Source: Paracoccaceae bacterium (GTDB taxonomy: Bacteria > Pseudomonadota > Alphaproteobacteria > Rhodobacterales > Rhodobacteraceae). Taken from it: a DNA stretch of 64,000 nucleotides. A model generated the notes under the pieces. The model did no database searches and was not told where the DNA came from. It was given only the letters and a program-made list of their open reading frames with translations. Shown here piece after piece: positions 48,004 through 56,980 of this stretch. The stretch spans positions 310,001 through 374,000 of the forward strand of contig WKFK01000014.1 of the NCBI GenBank assembly GCA_014872815.1, read 5' to 3'. A program made the translations under genes and the position numbers. Numbering within the stretch: position 1 is the first letter of the stretch; every line of letters starts with the position of its first letter.

Positions 48004-49143
48004 TTGACTGCACATAACTCTGAGAAATATTCCCTTCTCTTCCTCACCGGTACGCGCGCGGATTTTGGCAAGCTGGAGCCACTCGCGCTGGCTGCCCGTG
48101 ATGCTGGGTTTGATGTCTCCTTTTTTATCACCGGTATGCACATGCTGGAGCGGTACGGACGGACTAAACTCGAAGTTCATCGGATGCCGGGCGTGACAAA
48201 ACACGAGTTTTTGAATCAACGCCCTGGGGATCCTCAGGATTCAATATTGGCAAAAACTCTCACCGGGTTCTCTGACTACGTAACCGAAACGCGCCCCGAT
48301 CTCGTGGTCGTTCATGGCGACCGTATAGAGGCTCTGGCTGGGGCACTGGTTGCCGCCACAAATTACATTCCCTGCGCGCATATTGAGGGCGGTGAAGTCT
48401 CAGGGACGATTGATGAAATCTACCGACATTGTAACACCAAACTGGCCAGCCATCACTTTGTCAGCTCCGATGACGCCAAGCGTCGCGCCATGGCAATGGG
48501 CGAGCCGGAGACGGCAATCCATGTCATCGGATCACCTGAACTGGACTTTCATGCCGGGCCGTCGGGCGTCTCTCTTCAGGACGTGAAGGACCGCTATGAT
48601 ATTGGTTTTGACGACTTTGGGCTTGTCACCTTCCATCCGGTCACGTCTGAGCAGGAAACCATGGGGGCTCAGGCCAAGGCTTTGTTTGCCGCTTTGGAAG
48701 CTTCAGGACGCAATTTTGTGGTGATCGCCCCCAACAATGACCCAGGATCTGAGGATATTTTTGAAGTTCTCGACAAGCTTCCTGCTGATCGGTTCCGCCA
48801 ATTTCCGTCGATGCGTTTCAATCACTTCTCGGAACTCATGAAGAATGCCGCTTGTATGGTGGGCAACTCCTCTGCCGGTGTTCGTGAGGCGCCATTCCTT
48901 GGATTGCCGTCTTTGGACATCGGCACGCGGCAAACCAATCGCGCGCAATCCGGCTCTGTATTTGGTTGCGCGGCATCGGACCGAGCGGCAATAGACAGGT
49001 TTCTGAAAGAAGAATGGGGCCATCGGCATGCACCGCATACTGGGTTTGGTGAAGGCCGTGCCGCAGAGCGTTTTGTTGAAACCCTGCAAAACGATGATTT
49101 TTGGGCGCAAGGTTTGCAAAAAGCCTTTCACGACATCGACTAG
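48004..49143 (+). CDS. neuC: Hydrolysing UDP-N-acetylglucosamine 2-epimerase (NeuC-like)
   Basis: A 379-residue enzyme that turns UDP-GlcNAc (or a derivative) into ManNAc (or a derivative) plus UDP, the first step of sialic-acid-type sugar synthesis. Conserved parts are FLTGTRADFGKLEPLALAA, VVVHGDRIEALAGALVAA, HIEGGEVSGTIDE and GNSSAGVREAPFLGLPSLDIG. The start is a TTG at 48004 with AAGGGA 8 bases upstream. The legionaminate enzyme LegG belongs to the same family and cannot be excluded. Confidence 0.85.
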   Translation: MTAHNSEKYSLLFLTGTRADFGKLEPLALAARDAGFDVSFFITGMHMLERYGRTKLEVHRMPGVTKHEFLNQRPGDPQDSILAKTLTGFSDYVTETRPDLVVVHGDRIEALAGALVAATNYIPCAHIEGGEVSGTIDEIYRHCNTKLASHHFVSSDDAKRRAMAMGEPETAIHVIGSPELDFHAGPSGVSLQDVKDRYDIGFDDFGLVTFHPVTSEQETMGAQAKALFAALEASGRNFVVIAPNNDPGSEDIFEVLDKLPADRFRQFPSMRFNHFSELMKNAACMVGNSSAGVREAPFLGLPSLDIGTRQTNRAQSGSVFGCAASDRAAIDRFLKEEWGHRHAPHTGFGEGRAAERFVETLQNDDFWAQGLQKAFHDID

Positions 49144-49199
49144 AACGCTAGGTCTGCTTGACCAAAGCGCTATGATACGCAGCTATAGGAACGCCCCTT

Positions 49200-50528
49200 A
49201 TGCCCCTTAAATTACGTGTATTTTTGGGACTGTGGTCGGTTCTGTGGCATTTATTTTTGCCGTTGGTTCTGGTGTATTTGTATCGGCGCGGCCGCAAAGA
49301 CACGCTCTATAATCAGTTCATTGGCGAACGTTTTGGCCGATATGCACAGCCCTTGCGTGGCGCTATTTGGGTACACGCGGTGTCTCTCGGCGAGCTGCGC
49401 AGCGCGGTTCCTATGATCCAGGCTTTTCTGGATCGCGGTGAAAAGATCGTGGTCACGCATTTCACCCCGGCAGGACGAAGAGAAACGGAAAAGGTGTTTG
49501 CGCGAGAAATAGAGGCAGGTCAGTTGCACTGTGTTTGGGTGCCGCTGGAAACCTCTTGGGCCTATCGTGCGTTTTTCCGGAACTATACACCCAAACTTGG
49601 CCTGGTGATGGAAATTGAAATCTGGCCACGCATGGTTATGGCAAGCCAACGAGCAGGCGTCCCCCTGTTCATGTGCAATGCGCAGTATCCTTCCAAGTCC
49701 ATCGTGAAAGACCAGAAGTCTTTTGGCCTGCGTCCAGCGGTGATGCAGCATTATGCCGGAGCTTTTGTGAAATCAGATCTTCAAGCCGAACGGTTTGCTG
49801 CCGTGAATGTCCCAAACATCCACGTCACCGGCGAGTTGCGGTTTGATCAACCTATACCCGATCATCTCCCGCCAGCGGGGCACGCGGCACGTCGATGGTT
49901 GAATGCAAGCGAAAGACCTGTGGTTAGTCTTGGGTCCACGGTTGAGGGCGAAGACCAGTTGTACATCGATGCCATGAAAAAGATGCTGGCAACGTCCGAA
50001 GTCAAACCACTGTTTATCTACATCCCGCGCCGACCTGAACGTTTTGAGGAAATTTACGATAGACTGTGCGGCGAAGGCTTCTCCGTGTTGAGACGCTCGA
50101 GCGCTCTGCCGGACACTTTGAACGTAGCAACGATTGAGAAGTTAGAGCCACTTATAGATGCCCCAGACGTTGTTCTGGGTGACAGTCTAGGAGAAATGTA
50201 TTTCTATTTGGCGATGGCAGACAAATCCGTTGTTGGTGGCGGTTTTGTACCCGCCGGTGCCCACAACATCATTGAGCCCCTCGCCTTGAAAAAGCCGGTC
50301 ATTACCGGGCCTGAAACCTGGACAATCGAATACCCATTTTTGGAGGCCGAAGCAGCGGGCGTGGCTTGTAGCGCAGCAAATGCAGATGAACTGACGGAGC
50401 TTCTCACAGGAGCCTTTACCCCATCTGCGCAAGAGATCGACGATTTTTTCTCAGCACATGCGGGCGGAACTGCCAAACTAATGGCGGCCTTGCCTGCGGC
50501 GCTTGAGGCCGCAGGCTCTAATGCTTAA
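49200..50528 (+). CDS. waaA: 3-deoxy-D-manno-octulosonate transferase
   Basis: A 442-residue GT30 enzyme (WaaA/KdtA) that attaches Kdo to lipid A precursor at the inner face of the inner membrane. An N-terminal anchor (about 8-25) is followed by IWVHAVSLGELRSAVPMIQAFL and the C-terminal VGGGFVPAGAHNIIEPLALKKPVITGP, both diagnostic. It lies between neuC and neuA, and its end overlaps the convergent neuA by 4 bp. Confidence 0.93.
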   Translation: MPLKLRVFLGLWSVLWHLFLPLVLVYLYRRGRKDTLYNQFIGERFGRYAQPLRGAIWVHAVSLGELRSAVPMIQAFLDRGEKIVVTHFTPAGRRETEKVFAREIEAGQLHCVWVPLETSWAYRAFFRNYTPKLGLVMEIEIWPRMVMASQRAGVPLFMCNAQYPSKSIVKDQKSFGLRPAVMQHYAGAFVKSDLQAERFAAVNVPNIHVTGELRFDQPIPDHLPPAGHAARRWLNASERPVVSLGSTVEGEDQLYIDAMKKMLATSEVKPLFIYIPRRPERFEEIYDRLCGEGFSVLRRSSALPDTLNVATIEKLEPLIDAPDVVLGDSLGEMYFYLAMADKSVVGGGFVPAGAHNIIEPLALKKPVITGPETWTIEYPFLEAEAAGVACSAANADELTELLTGAFTPSAQEIDDFFSAHAGGTAKLMAALPAALEAAGSNA

Positions 50529-51229
50529 ATGCGACCTTCGTTGAGTTCGCCCAGAAGGAACTCCACCAAACGAAAATCGTGCGGTTCATCGATGTCAAAC
50601 CCACGGATGGACGGGATCTCAAAGGGCATGACGCGGCCTTCGTAAATCGTCTTGGCCGTCCGTAGGTAATGCGGATCCACGACATAAACACAGCCCACAT
50701 GGTCATATACTTTAGGCGCAGCTTGTCGTGCCCACACACCTCCGGGGAGCTGTTTAGACACATGAAGTGCGCCGGTTTCATCAACTTCGACCATATTGAA
50801 GTACGGATTTTTGCGGGCTTCACAAACACTCATAACCATGTCCGGAGCTTGGTTATGAAATACAGACAGCGCGCCCGTTACATCATCCGGCACGCGCAAC
50901 GGGTTGGTGCAGTCCAAATCGAGAAATGCAGAAACCTCCTGCCCTATCGCCTTTTGGCTGGCGTCTAACGCATGTTGCCAAACGCCCCATTTGGGGGCAG
51001 AGGCCGTCGCAAGCTCTGCCGGGCGCAGTCCAATGTCCAACGCACCTTTGGCAACAGAGTGATTATAGATTTCCTCGTCATCGGTCGACACAACCACAGC
51101 GTCAATTTGAGGGTGCGCGAACAGCAGATCCAAAGACCAATCAATAAGCGGCTTACCCTGGATCAAGCGGAAGTTTTTGCCAGGTACGCCCTGCGACCCT
51201 TTGCGTGCGCCAACGTGTCCCAAGATCAT
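50525..51229 (-). CDS. neuA: Acylneuraminate cytidylyltransferase-like protein (NeuA)
   Basis: A 234-residue CMP-sugar synthetase. The CTP-binding start is GHVGARKGSQGVPGKNFRLIQGKPLIDW (R-K-G-S-x-G-V-P-G-K-N motif), with VVVSTDDEEI and FLDLDCTNPLR further on. It activates a nonulosonate by joining CMP before transfer. A Kdo cytidylyltransferase (KdsB) is the main alternative, but the N-terminal motif is of NeuA type. It overlaps the next gene (51226-52119) by 4 bp as one operon. Confidence 0.83.
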   Translation of the reverse strand: MILGHVGARKGSQGVPGKNFRLIQGKPLIDWSLDLLFAHPQIDAVVVSTDDEEIYNHSVAKGALDIGLRPAELATASAPKWGVWQHALDASQKAIGQEVSAFLDLDCTNPLRVPDDVTGALSVFHNQAPDMVMSVCEARKNPYFNMVEVDETGALHVSKQLPGGVWARQAAPKVYDHVGCVYVVDPHYLRTAKTIYEGRVMPFEIPSIRGFDIDEPHDFRLVEFLLGELNEGRI

Positions 51230-52119
51230 GAGCTGCTCTCCTTTTCACGCGCTGCAAGCGTGCGATAGTAGTCTGTGAGTTTTTGTTTCATTGGTCCAAT
51301 TGCCTTCTCAGACCAGATCAAGCGGCGCCCTTTGCGGTCAACAAAGCCACCGCCTTCCGGCATTTGCAGGAGTTCCTGCCCTTTGACTTCCACCCCAGGT
51401 AAAGTCACCGCCTCAAGCTTTTGCCAACGTGCCTTAATCCATGGCATGGAGGCCCGCAGATAAATCAACCAACGCCATGGCAACATGAATTCTGTCGGAA
51501 ACTTAACCGCCATTGTTTTGGGAATGGCCTGCAAGGTCTCTTGCGCAGCCCAACTCATAAACCGCTCGTCGGCGACCATAGGGCGAAAGCCGGTCATGCC
51601 GTGTTCTGCATGCAGCTCTCGGAACATGGCAGCAATATAGCCGCATTCTCGTGGATGATAGACCACAATCGAAGAGTTCCCACGCGCATAACGTTTTTTG
51701 CGAGACCGTTTCCAGACCCAGCGTCCCAAGGCTCCGATAGGCAACATAGCGCTTTGGAACAGCACGAGAGCCTTGTCGGTCTTGGCGACGTCCAGAAATT
51801 TGGCCAAGTCGCCAAACACGACAGTATCAATGTCCACGTACACCGCAGGCAAATCTGTCGGAACGACCCCGTCTTCAAACATTGCCAACTTAGCCTGACA
51901 TCCAGACGTCTTCATTTCGTCGCGCAGAAAAAACTCAGGAAAGTCACGTTGTACAATGCCGTCTGGCAGCCCGTCGCGAGGACGGTCTGTGATCAAAACC
52001 GTTCGGAACGGCCGACTGGCTTTTGCGGTGATTGTTTCCACCAATTGGCTGACCTCTGCGGCGCCGTACTTTGTGCCCCATAGGATCAGAACCAATTGCC
52101 ATTCAGGAGATGCTGTCAT
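51226..52119 (-). CDS. Putative glycosyltransferase (paralogue B)
   Basis: A 297-residue protein starting WQLVLILWGTKYGAAEVSQLVETI, with the metal-type motif VYVDIDTVVFGDLAKFLD (about residue 93). It shares fold and motif with the protein at 47022-47795. A Lys/Arg-rich stretch (WVWKRSRKKRYARG, about 134-147) could contact membrane or acceptor. It leads the neuA operon with a 4-bp overlap, so it may use the CMP-sugar made there; this is inference. Confidence 0.73.
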   Translation of the reverse strand: MTASPEWQLVLILWGTKYGAAEVSQLVETITAKASRPFRTVLITDRPRDGLPDGIVQRDFPEFFLRDEMKTSGCQAKLAMFEDGVVPTDLPAVYVDIDTVVFGDLAKFLDVAKTDKALVLFQSAMLPIGALGRWVWKRSRKKRYARGNSSIVVYHPRECGYIAAMFRELHAEHGMTGFRPMVADERFMSWAAQETLQAIPKTMAVKFPTEFMLPWRWLIYLRASMPWIKARWQKLEAVTLPGVEVKGQELLQMPEGGGFVDRKGRRLIWSEKAIGPMKQKLTDYYRTLAAREKESSS

Positions 52120-52275
52120 TGCATTGCTTTCGCCACCATTATGAAATTGTGTTACGCTGCCGCCCTAAGAGGTGCAATCTCAAATCGAGCCATCTTGCTT
52201 GCGTGCACCAATGACTGCGCCTAAGTATCAACTCACAATTGCGCTTTCATCCTAGGTAATCAGGTCGACATTTCC

Positions 52276-53181
52276 ATGACACACCCCTCCCGTCGTTTTG
52301 GGCATTGGCTGACTGATTTATTTGCCCGCGGGTTCTTGGGAGCCATGAAGGCTTTTCCTTACCATACACGCCTCAACATCACGGGCTGGGTAGCCTCCAA
52401 TGTCTTGGCGCCGCTGACCGGCAACCGCGCTCGCATACGCGAAAATCTTGACCTTGTGATGCCTGAACTGACTCTAGCTGAACGTGAGGCGATTGTGCGC
52501 CAAGCCCCCGATAATATGGGGCGGTCCTTGATGGAAATGTATTCCGCCAAAGAAGCTTTGCCGCGGTTCTTTGATGCGCCAATTCAAGGTCCGGGTTTGG
52601 ATGCACTTCTCGAGGCTAAAGAAAATGGCACAGGGGCTGTCATCGTTACCGGCCACTTCGGGAATTACTTAGCCCTGCGTGGGGCCATGCTGGGGCGCGG
52701 GTTGCCGATTGGCGGTCTCTACAAACCCATGGCGAACCCCTATTTCAACGCGCATTACGTGGCCGCGATGGAAGATTACGGCAAACCGGTGTTTGCTCGT
52801 GGCCGCAGAGGCATGTCCAATATGGTCAAGCATCTGCGCGGCGGGGGGCTGCTCGGTATTATTCTGGATCAAAGGATCAATGAGGCGCCTGTGCTGTCGT
52901 TCATGGGGAAACCTGCCCGCACCGCATTATCGGCCGCTGATTTGGCGCTTAAGTATGGCGTTCCTTTGGTTCCGGCCTACGGCGTGCGGCAACCCGATGA
53001 CAGTTTCATCATTGAAACCGAAGCACCGATTCCCCACACGACATCTGAAGAGATGACGCAAATGCTCAATGACAGCTTGGAAGCGCAGGTGCGCTCACAC
53101 CCCGGACAGTGGATGTGGACGCACAACCGCTGGCGCGACGCAGGTAACGATACCTCTGAGGATCGCGCCCGAGGGCACTAA
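52276..53181 (+). CDS. LpxL/HtrB-type acyltransferase with altered active site
   Basis: A 301-residue inner-membrane acyltransferase of the lipid A late-acylation family. Overall alignment landmarks (NLDLVMPEL, GRSLMEMY, GHFGNYLALRGAML, ILDQRINEAPVLSFMGKPARTALSAADLALKYGVPLVPAY) are typical. However the HX4(D/E) box is H127-F-G-N-Y-L132: the acidic residue needed as base partner is Leu here. It may be inactive, use another residue, or be a lipid-binding homologue. It stands alone after the sugar gene cluster, 156 bp from the previous gene. Confidence 0.82.
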   Translation: MTHPSRRFGHWLTDLFARGFLGAMKAFPYHTRLNITGWVASNVLAPLTGNRARIRENLDLVMPELTLAEREAIVRQAPDNMGRSLMEMYSAKEALPRFFDAPIQGPGLDALLEAKENGTGAVIVTGHFGNYLALRGAMLGRGLPIGGLYKPMANPYFNAHYVAAMEDYGKPVFARGRRGMSNMVKHLRGGGLLGIILDQRINEAPVLSFMGKPARTALSAADLALKYGVPLVPAYGVRQPDDSFIIETEAPIPHTTSEEMTQMLNDSLEAQVRSHPGQWMWTHNRWRDAGNDTSEDRARGH

Positions 53182-53301
53182 TAGGCAATTCCCCAAAATC
53201 TCCACATTTGCGCGCCACTTTGACCACAGGCGGCGCGCATAGGTTGGTTGTGGCCTTTTCTGCAAAATTCCGGCCACACAAGCTGCCTAAGGAGACATCC
53301 A

Positions 53302-53532
53302 ATGTATCACGCGCCTCAAGCTGTGGCCGCAGAGCCGTCCCGTCACGCCCGCCTGTGGGAGCTGATCCGTCAGCAAAACCTTGCCGCGATGAAAACGCCA
53401 GCCAACGTGGTACAAGTTGCGCCCAAGCCAACGGTCCAGGCCAAACGTCCTGAGCCATTGGAAGTTGAGTTTGAGTTCGATACAGACCGGATGTTGAAAT
53501 CCGCATCCAACTCTCTCAAGCGGGCGAGCTGA
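53302..53532 (+). CDS. Small protein of unknown function
   Basis: A 76-residue protein starting YHAPQAVAAEPSRHARLWELIRQQN. No domain is recognised. It has AAGGAGA 8 bases before the ATG, which makes translation likely. The middle is Pro/Val-rich (MKTPANVVQVAPKPTVQ), the end is charged. The stop is inside a perfect 7-bp stem (GCTGACC/GGTCAGC, 53528-53545) that also covers the end of the convergent rlmE gene. Confidence 0.55.
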   Translation: MYHAPQAVAAEPSRHARLWELIRQQNLAAMKTPANVVQVAPKPTVQAKRPEPLEVEFEFDTDRMLKSASNSLKRAS

Positions 53533-53545
53533 CCGATTGGTCAGC
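53528..53545. terminator. Hairpin at the convergent gene ends
   Basis: GCTGACC (53528-53534) and GGTCAGC (53539-53545) with a 4-base loop overlap the stop codons of the small gene and of rlmE. No T run is present, so it is a weak terminator at best. Confidence 0.35.
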
Positions 53546-54257
53546 CCCTAAACCCTGTTGCAACAACAAATTTCTCCGAGCTGTCGGATCGGCTGCTCGG
53601 TGGTTTCACATTCGCAACCTTGGTGAACTTCTGCTTCAAAAGCTTCTGAAGCTCTCCTTCCGCGCCACCAGCAAGCACCTTGGCCACAAAGGTGCCGCCC
53701 TCTTCCAACACATCGAAAGCGAAATAGGCCGCTGTCTCACACAGCGCCATAATTTTGAGATGATCTGTCTGTTTGTGACCAGAGCTGGAGGCGGCCATGT
53801 CGCTCATCACCACATCGGCCTTACCGCCCAGCCATTCTTTGACTTTGTCGTCCGCGCCTTCATCCATGAAATCGAGTTGATGAATATCTGCGCCAGCGAC
53901 AGCTTCAACTTCCTGCAAGTCGATGCCCAATAGGGTGCCAACTTTCTTGCCGGACTTCTCTCCCAACGCGTTGATGCGCGGCACCGCCACTTGCAGCCAA
54001 CCACCTGGCGCACAGCCCAGATCGACAACACGCGCGCCCGGTACAAGGAAACGGAACTTGTCATCCAGCTCCATGATCTTGAACGCAGCGCGTCCGCGAT
54101 AGCCTTCGGCCTTTGCGCGGGCCACATAGGGGTCATTGAGCTGACGTTGCAACCAACGTGTGGATGACAGTTTACGCCCACGTGCCGATTTCACCTTGAT
54201 GGTCAAATCCCGCTGTCCACGTCCCGAAGTATTTTTACCGGTAGGTTTCTTGGCCAT
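53541..54257 (-). CDS. rlmE: 23S rRNA (uridine-2'-O)-methyltransferase RlmE
   Basis: A 238-residue FtsJ/RrmJ-type methyltransferase that modifies the A loop of 23S rRNA. The SAM motif is [18 protein letters not shown] (about residue 76), and the catalytic K-D-K-E set fits: K in [13 protein letters not shown] in [10 protein letters not shown] in [10 protein letters not shown]. An N-terminal basic extension ([20 protein letters not shown]) is common in this group. The ATG at 54257 is chosen over an upstream in-frame start. It diverges in position from the Ppx gene with a 69-bp gap on the same strand. Confidence 0.93.
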   Translation of the reverse strand: MAKKPTGKNTSGRGQRDLTIKVKSARGRKLSSTRWLQRQLNDPYVARAKAEGYRGRAAFKIMELDDKFRFLVPGARVVDLGCAPGGWLQVAVPRINALGEKSGKKVGTLLGIDLQEVEAVAGADIHQLDFMDEGADDKVKEWLGGKADVVMSDMAASSSGHKQTDHLKIMALCETAAYFAFDVLEEGGTFVAKVLAGGAEGELQKLLKQKFTKVANVKPPSSRSDSSEKFVVATGFRG

Positions 54258-54326
54258 TTCCGTCACCACATTGCTTTGAAACAAAGCCTTCTAGTCATTT
54301 TTGCGCTGTGCTCAAGGGCCACCGTC

Positions 54327-55439
54327 TCAAAACGGGCCATCCTCAAGCACGCCATCCGCACTCATTTGCGCATAAAGGAGGCCTTCACGCAGGCCCCGAT
54401 CTGCAACCGACAGCCTGTCCGTCGGCCAACAGCGCAAGAGCGCCTGCAATATTGCAGAGCCACTCATGATCAATGCCTGCCGATCCTGCCCAATGCGCGG
54501 GTCGGCCCGGCGCCCCTTGGGGCCAAGGTCCAGATATCCACGGATGACCTTGTCTATCTGCTCGCTGGTCATGCGTAGCCCATCAACTTTGGTCCGGTCA
54601 TAGCGACGCAAACCCAAATGGCTGGCCGCTACCGTGGTCACGGTGCCGCTGGTTCCGATGATCTGGAACCCTTCGCTTGGCGGCGCATCTTTGTAGGGCG
54701 CAAACTCGCTGAGGTTTTCCTCAAAGAACCAGCTCATCAGGGCGAAACGGGCCGAGTCGTCTTCCACGTCACGGAATTGATCGCGCAGAGTGGCCACACC
54801 CAACGGCACAGAAATCCAATCCACCACTTTGGCTGCCGGAAACGGGCTCTCCGCCGAATGAAATCCGCTGCGCAACCGCATAATCGCCCGCGCCCGCTCC
54901 AGAGGGGGCACTGATGTCAGGTCTATCCACACCAACTCTGTGGAACCGCCGCCGATGTCCACGACCAAAAGCTGTTCGGTCTTGGTGCTCACCAAAGGTG
55001 CGCAGGAGATCACCGCCAAACGGGCTTCTTCTTCCGGCTGGATGATTTCCAACTGCAAGCCGGTCTCACGCCGCACTTGCCGCACAAATTCACGCGCGTT
55101 TTTGGCGCGCCGACAGGCTTCTGTCGCCACGAGCCGCATGCTTTTGACTTTGTGCCTCTTGAGTTTTTGCTGACAGATGCGCATGGCCTGAATCGTGCGC
55201 CGCATACTGCCACGCGACAATCGTCCGGTGCTTTCCAGCCCGGAGCCCAGTTGGACAGACTTGCTAAAGCTGTCCACCACATGGATCTGACTGCCCTTGG
55301 GTTGGGCAATCAACATGCGGCAACTGTTTGTGCCCAGATCTAACGCAGCATACAGCGCGCTGGGATCGGACGGTTTCGGCGCGGGGCTCTCAACCGGTTT
55401 AGGGAACGCGCCCGCACCTTTGGGACGCTTGGGCGCCAT
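54327..55439 (-). CDS. Ppx/GppA family phosphatase
   Basis: A 370-residue ASKHA-fold enzyme, exopolyphosphatase or pppGpp hydrolase. The N-terminal Pro/Lys-rich tail (about 1-30) precedes ALYAALDLGTNSCRMLIAQ, the phosphate-1 loop. VVDIGGGSTELVWI (phosphate 2, about residue 148) and IGTSGTVTTVA (about 253) are intact. Alphaproteobacterial forms are short, lacking the HD-like C-terminal domain, as here. The start at 55439 has GGAGGG 7 bases upstream. It lies before rlmE, 69 bp apart, a pairing seen in related genomes. Confidence 0.88.
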   Translation of the reverse strand: MAPKRPKGAGAFPKPVESPAPKPSDPSALYAALDLGTNSCRMLIAQPKGSQIHVVDSFSKSVQLGSGLESTGRLSRGSMRRTIQAMRICQQKLKRHKVKSMRLVATEACRRAKNAREFVRQVRRETGLQLEIIQPEEEARLAVISCAPLVSTKTEQLLVVDIGGGSTELVWIDLTSVPPLERARAIMRLRSGFHSAESPFPAAKVVDWISVPLGVATLRDQFRDVEDDSARFALMSWFFEENLSEFAPYKDAPPSEGFQIIGTSGTVTTVAASHLGLRRYDRTKVDGLRMTSEQIDKVIRGYLDLGPKGRRADPRIGQDRQALIMSGSAILQALLRCWPTDRLSVADRGLREGLLYAQMSADGVLEDGPF

Positions 55440-55722
55440 CGTTACGCCCTCCATTTCGTGTTACCCTCAACGTAGTGCGTCCCCCTGCCCCGCGCAATCC
55501 CGTTTCGGCGACATTCACGTGAGTTGGGTAACCGCCGCCCCTCATCTTCTTCATGCAAAGAATTCACCGCCCGCCCCATAGCCAAGCAGGGCTGCCTCTG
55601 GCTACAAAGCCCCCACAACAAACCCCAAGGTCGCGTTACGCTGTCCTTTTGTCGAAATTGAGCCAAATCGGTCGAGAACCCTGTCTTAGGAATGAAGAAC
55701 CGATACCGGAGGAATCAAACCC

Positions 55723-56019
55723 ATGCCTGACGTCACCATTGTCTACTGGCGCGATATTCCTGCTCAAGTGATTGTGGGCAAAGGGCGCCGCGGCGCGAAA
55801 AAACCTTTGGCCGAACGCTTTGAACAGGCCATCGACCGTGCGGCAATGAAGGTGGGCGCGTCCGATACCGACGCCTATCTGGCGGAATGGCGCAAGGGAG
55901 ATCCTTATCCGGTGGAGGGCGAGCCGACGGCTGTCTTGGAGCAAGAAGTGGGGCGGCTTGAAGCAGAGTTTGATCAAGAGCGCATCAAAGCGCTGATCAA
56001 CAATGAAGGCTGGGCATGA
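55723..56019 (+). CDS. Small Virulence_fact-family protein
   Basis: A 98-residue protein (starts PDVTIVYWRDIPAQVIVGKGRRGAKKPL) of the Virulence_fact family, whose name is historical and whose role is not known. CGGAGGA precedes the ATG. The stop overlaps an in-frame start of the MetF-like gene, and the group small protein-MetF-methyltransferase recurs in Rhodobacterales, so a part in one-carbon transfer is more likely than in virulence. The 280-bp gap before it holds no recognisable gene. Confidence 0.75.
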   Translation: MPDVTIVYWRDIPAQVIVGKGRRGAKKPLAERFEQAIDRAAMKVGASDTDAYLAEWRKGDPYPVEGEPTAVLEQEVGRLEAEFDQERIKALINNEGWA

Positions 56020-56045
56020 CACGCCCCTCTTTTTGGGAGGCCGCA

Positions 56046-56969
56046 ATGGCTTTGTTGAATTTCAAGCGTAAGACCGAGGAGGTCAAAACCACCACGCCAG
56101 AAATGGAAGCCTTTCTGAAGGGGTATTCTATCGAGGTCATGCCGCGCACAGCGGCCAAGGTGGAAGACTTCCGCGCGCTCCTGCCTGTTGGCACGCGTGT
56201 GTACATTGCGCACATCGAGGGCACGCCGATCGAGGACATGGTCGACACAGCTCGCCGCATCGCGGCCGAAGGCTATGACGTCATGCCCCATTTCCCAGCG
56301 CGCATCATCAAAGACAAAGCCACGCTGGAAAACTGGATCGCCATGTATCAAGGCGAAGCCGACGTGAAACAAGGTCTGATGCTGGCCGGTGGCGTGGCCG
56401 AGCCACATGGCGAATTCTCTGACTCCATGCAGCTCCTTGACACCGGCCTGTTTGACAAAGCCGATTTTGAGCGCCTGCACATCGCAGGGCATCCAGAAGG
56501 CAACAAAGACATCGACCCCTCCGGTGGCACAAGCAACGTGGACGCAGCCCTGCAATGGAAACAGGACTTCTCACAGCGTTCCGACGCCCAAATGGCCATT
56601 GCAACGCAATTTGCTTTTGAAGCCGCGCCGATCATCGACTGGGCGAACGGCGTCAAAGCTGCGGGCGTCGATATTCCGATCCACATCGGCATCGCCGGCC
56701 CAGCAAAGCTACAAACGCTGATCAAATTTGCCATCGCCTGTGGCGTGGGCCCGTCCCTTAAGGTCCTGCAAAAACGCGCGATGGATGTGTCCAAACTGCT
56801 GTTGCCGTATGAGCCCACCGAGGTGCTGACTGATCTGGCCAACCATAAGGCAGCCAACCCCGAGTTCAACATCGACTCGGTCCACTTCTTCCCGCTTGGC
56901 GGCATAAAGACCAATGCCAACTGGGCCATTGAAAACGGCGGTGCCTCGGCGCAGCCTGCGAAAGTCTGA
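56046..56969 (+). CDS. Methylenetetrahydrofolate reductase-like protein
   Basis: A 307-residue TIM-barrel flavoprotein of the MetF family (starts ALLNFKRKTEEVK). Family landmarks include RVYIAHIEGTPIEDMVDTARRIAAEGYDVMPHFPARI and HIGIAGPAKLQTLIKFAIACGVGPSL. It would interconvert methylene-THF and methyl-THF. The start at 56046 follows GGGAGG; an earlier start at 56016 overlaps the previous stop and is the alternative. It is not the housekeeping MetF type in sequence feel. Sits 11 bp before the methyltransferase gene. Confidence 0.82.
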   Translation: MALLNFKRKTEEVKTTTPEMEAFLKGYSIEVMPRTAAKVEDFRALLPVGTRVYIAHIEGTPIEDMVDTARRIAAEGYDVMPHFPARIIKDKATLENWIAMYQGEADVKQGLMLAGGVAEPHGEFSDSMQLLDTGLFDKADFERLHIAGHPEGNKDIDPSGGTSNVDAALQWKQDFSQRSDAQMAIATQFAFEAAPIIDWANGVKAAGVDIPIHIGIAGPAKLQTLIKFAIACGVGPSLKVLQKRAMDVSKLLLPYEPTEVLTDLANHKAANPEFNIDSVHFFPLGGIKTNANWAIENGGASAQPAKV

Positions 56970-56980
56970 CAGGATTAAAT

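Noticed and set aside
53528-53545. GCTGACC-GATT-GGTCAGC as another TetR-type operator
   Set aside because: It overlaps two convergent stop codons and has different arms; a gene-end hairpin fits better.
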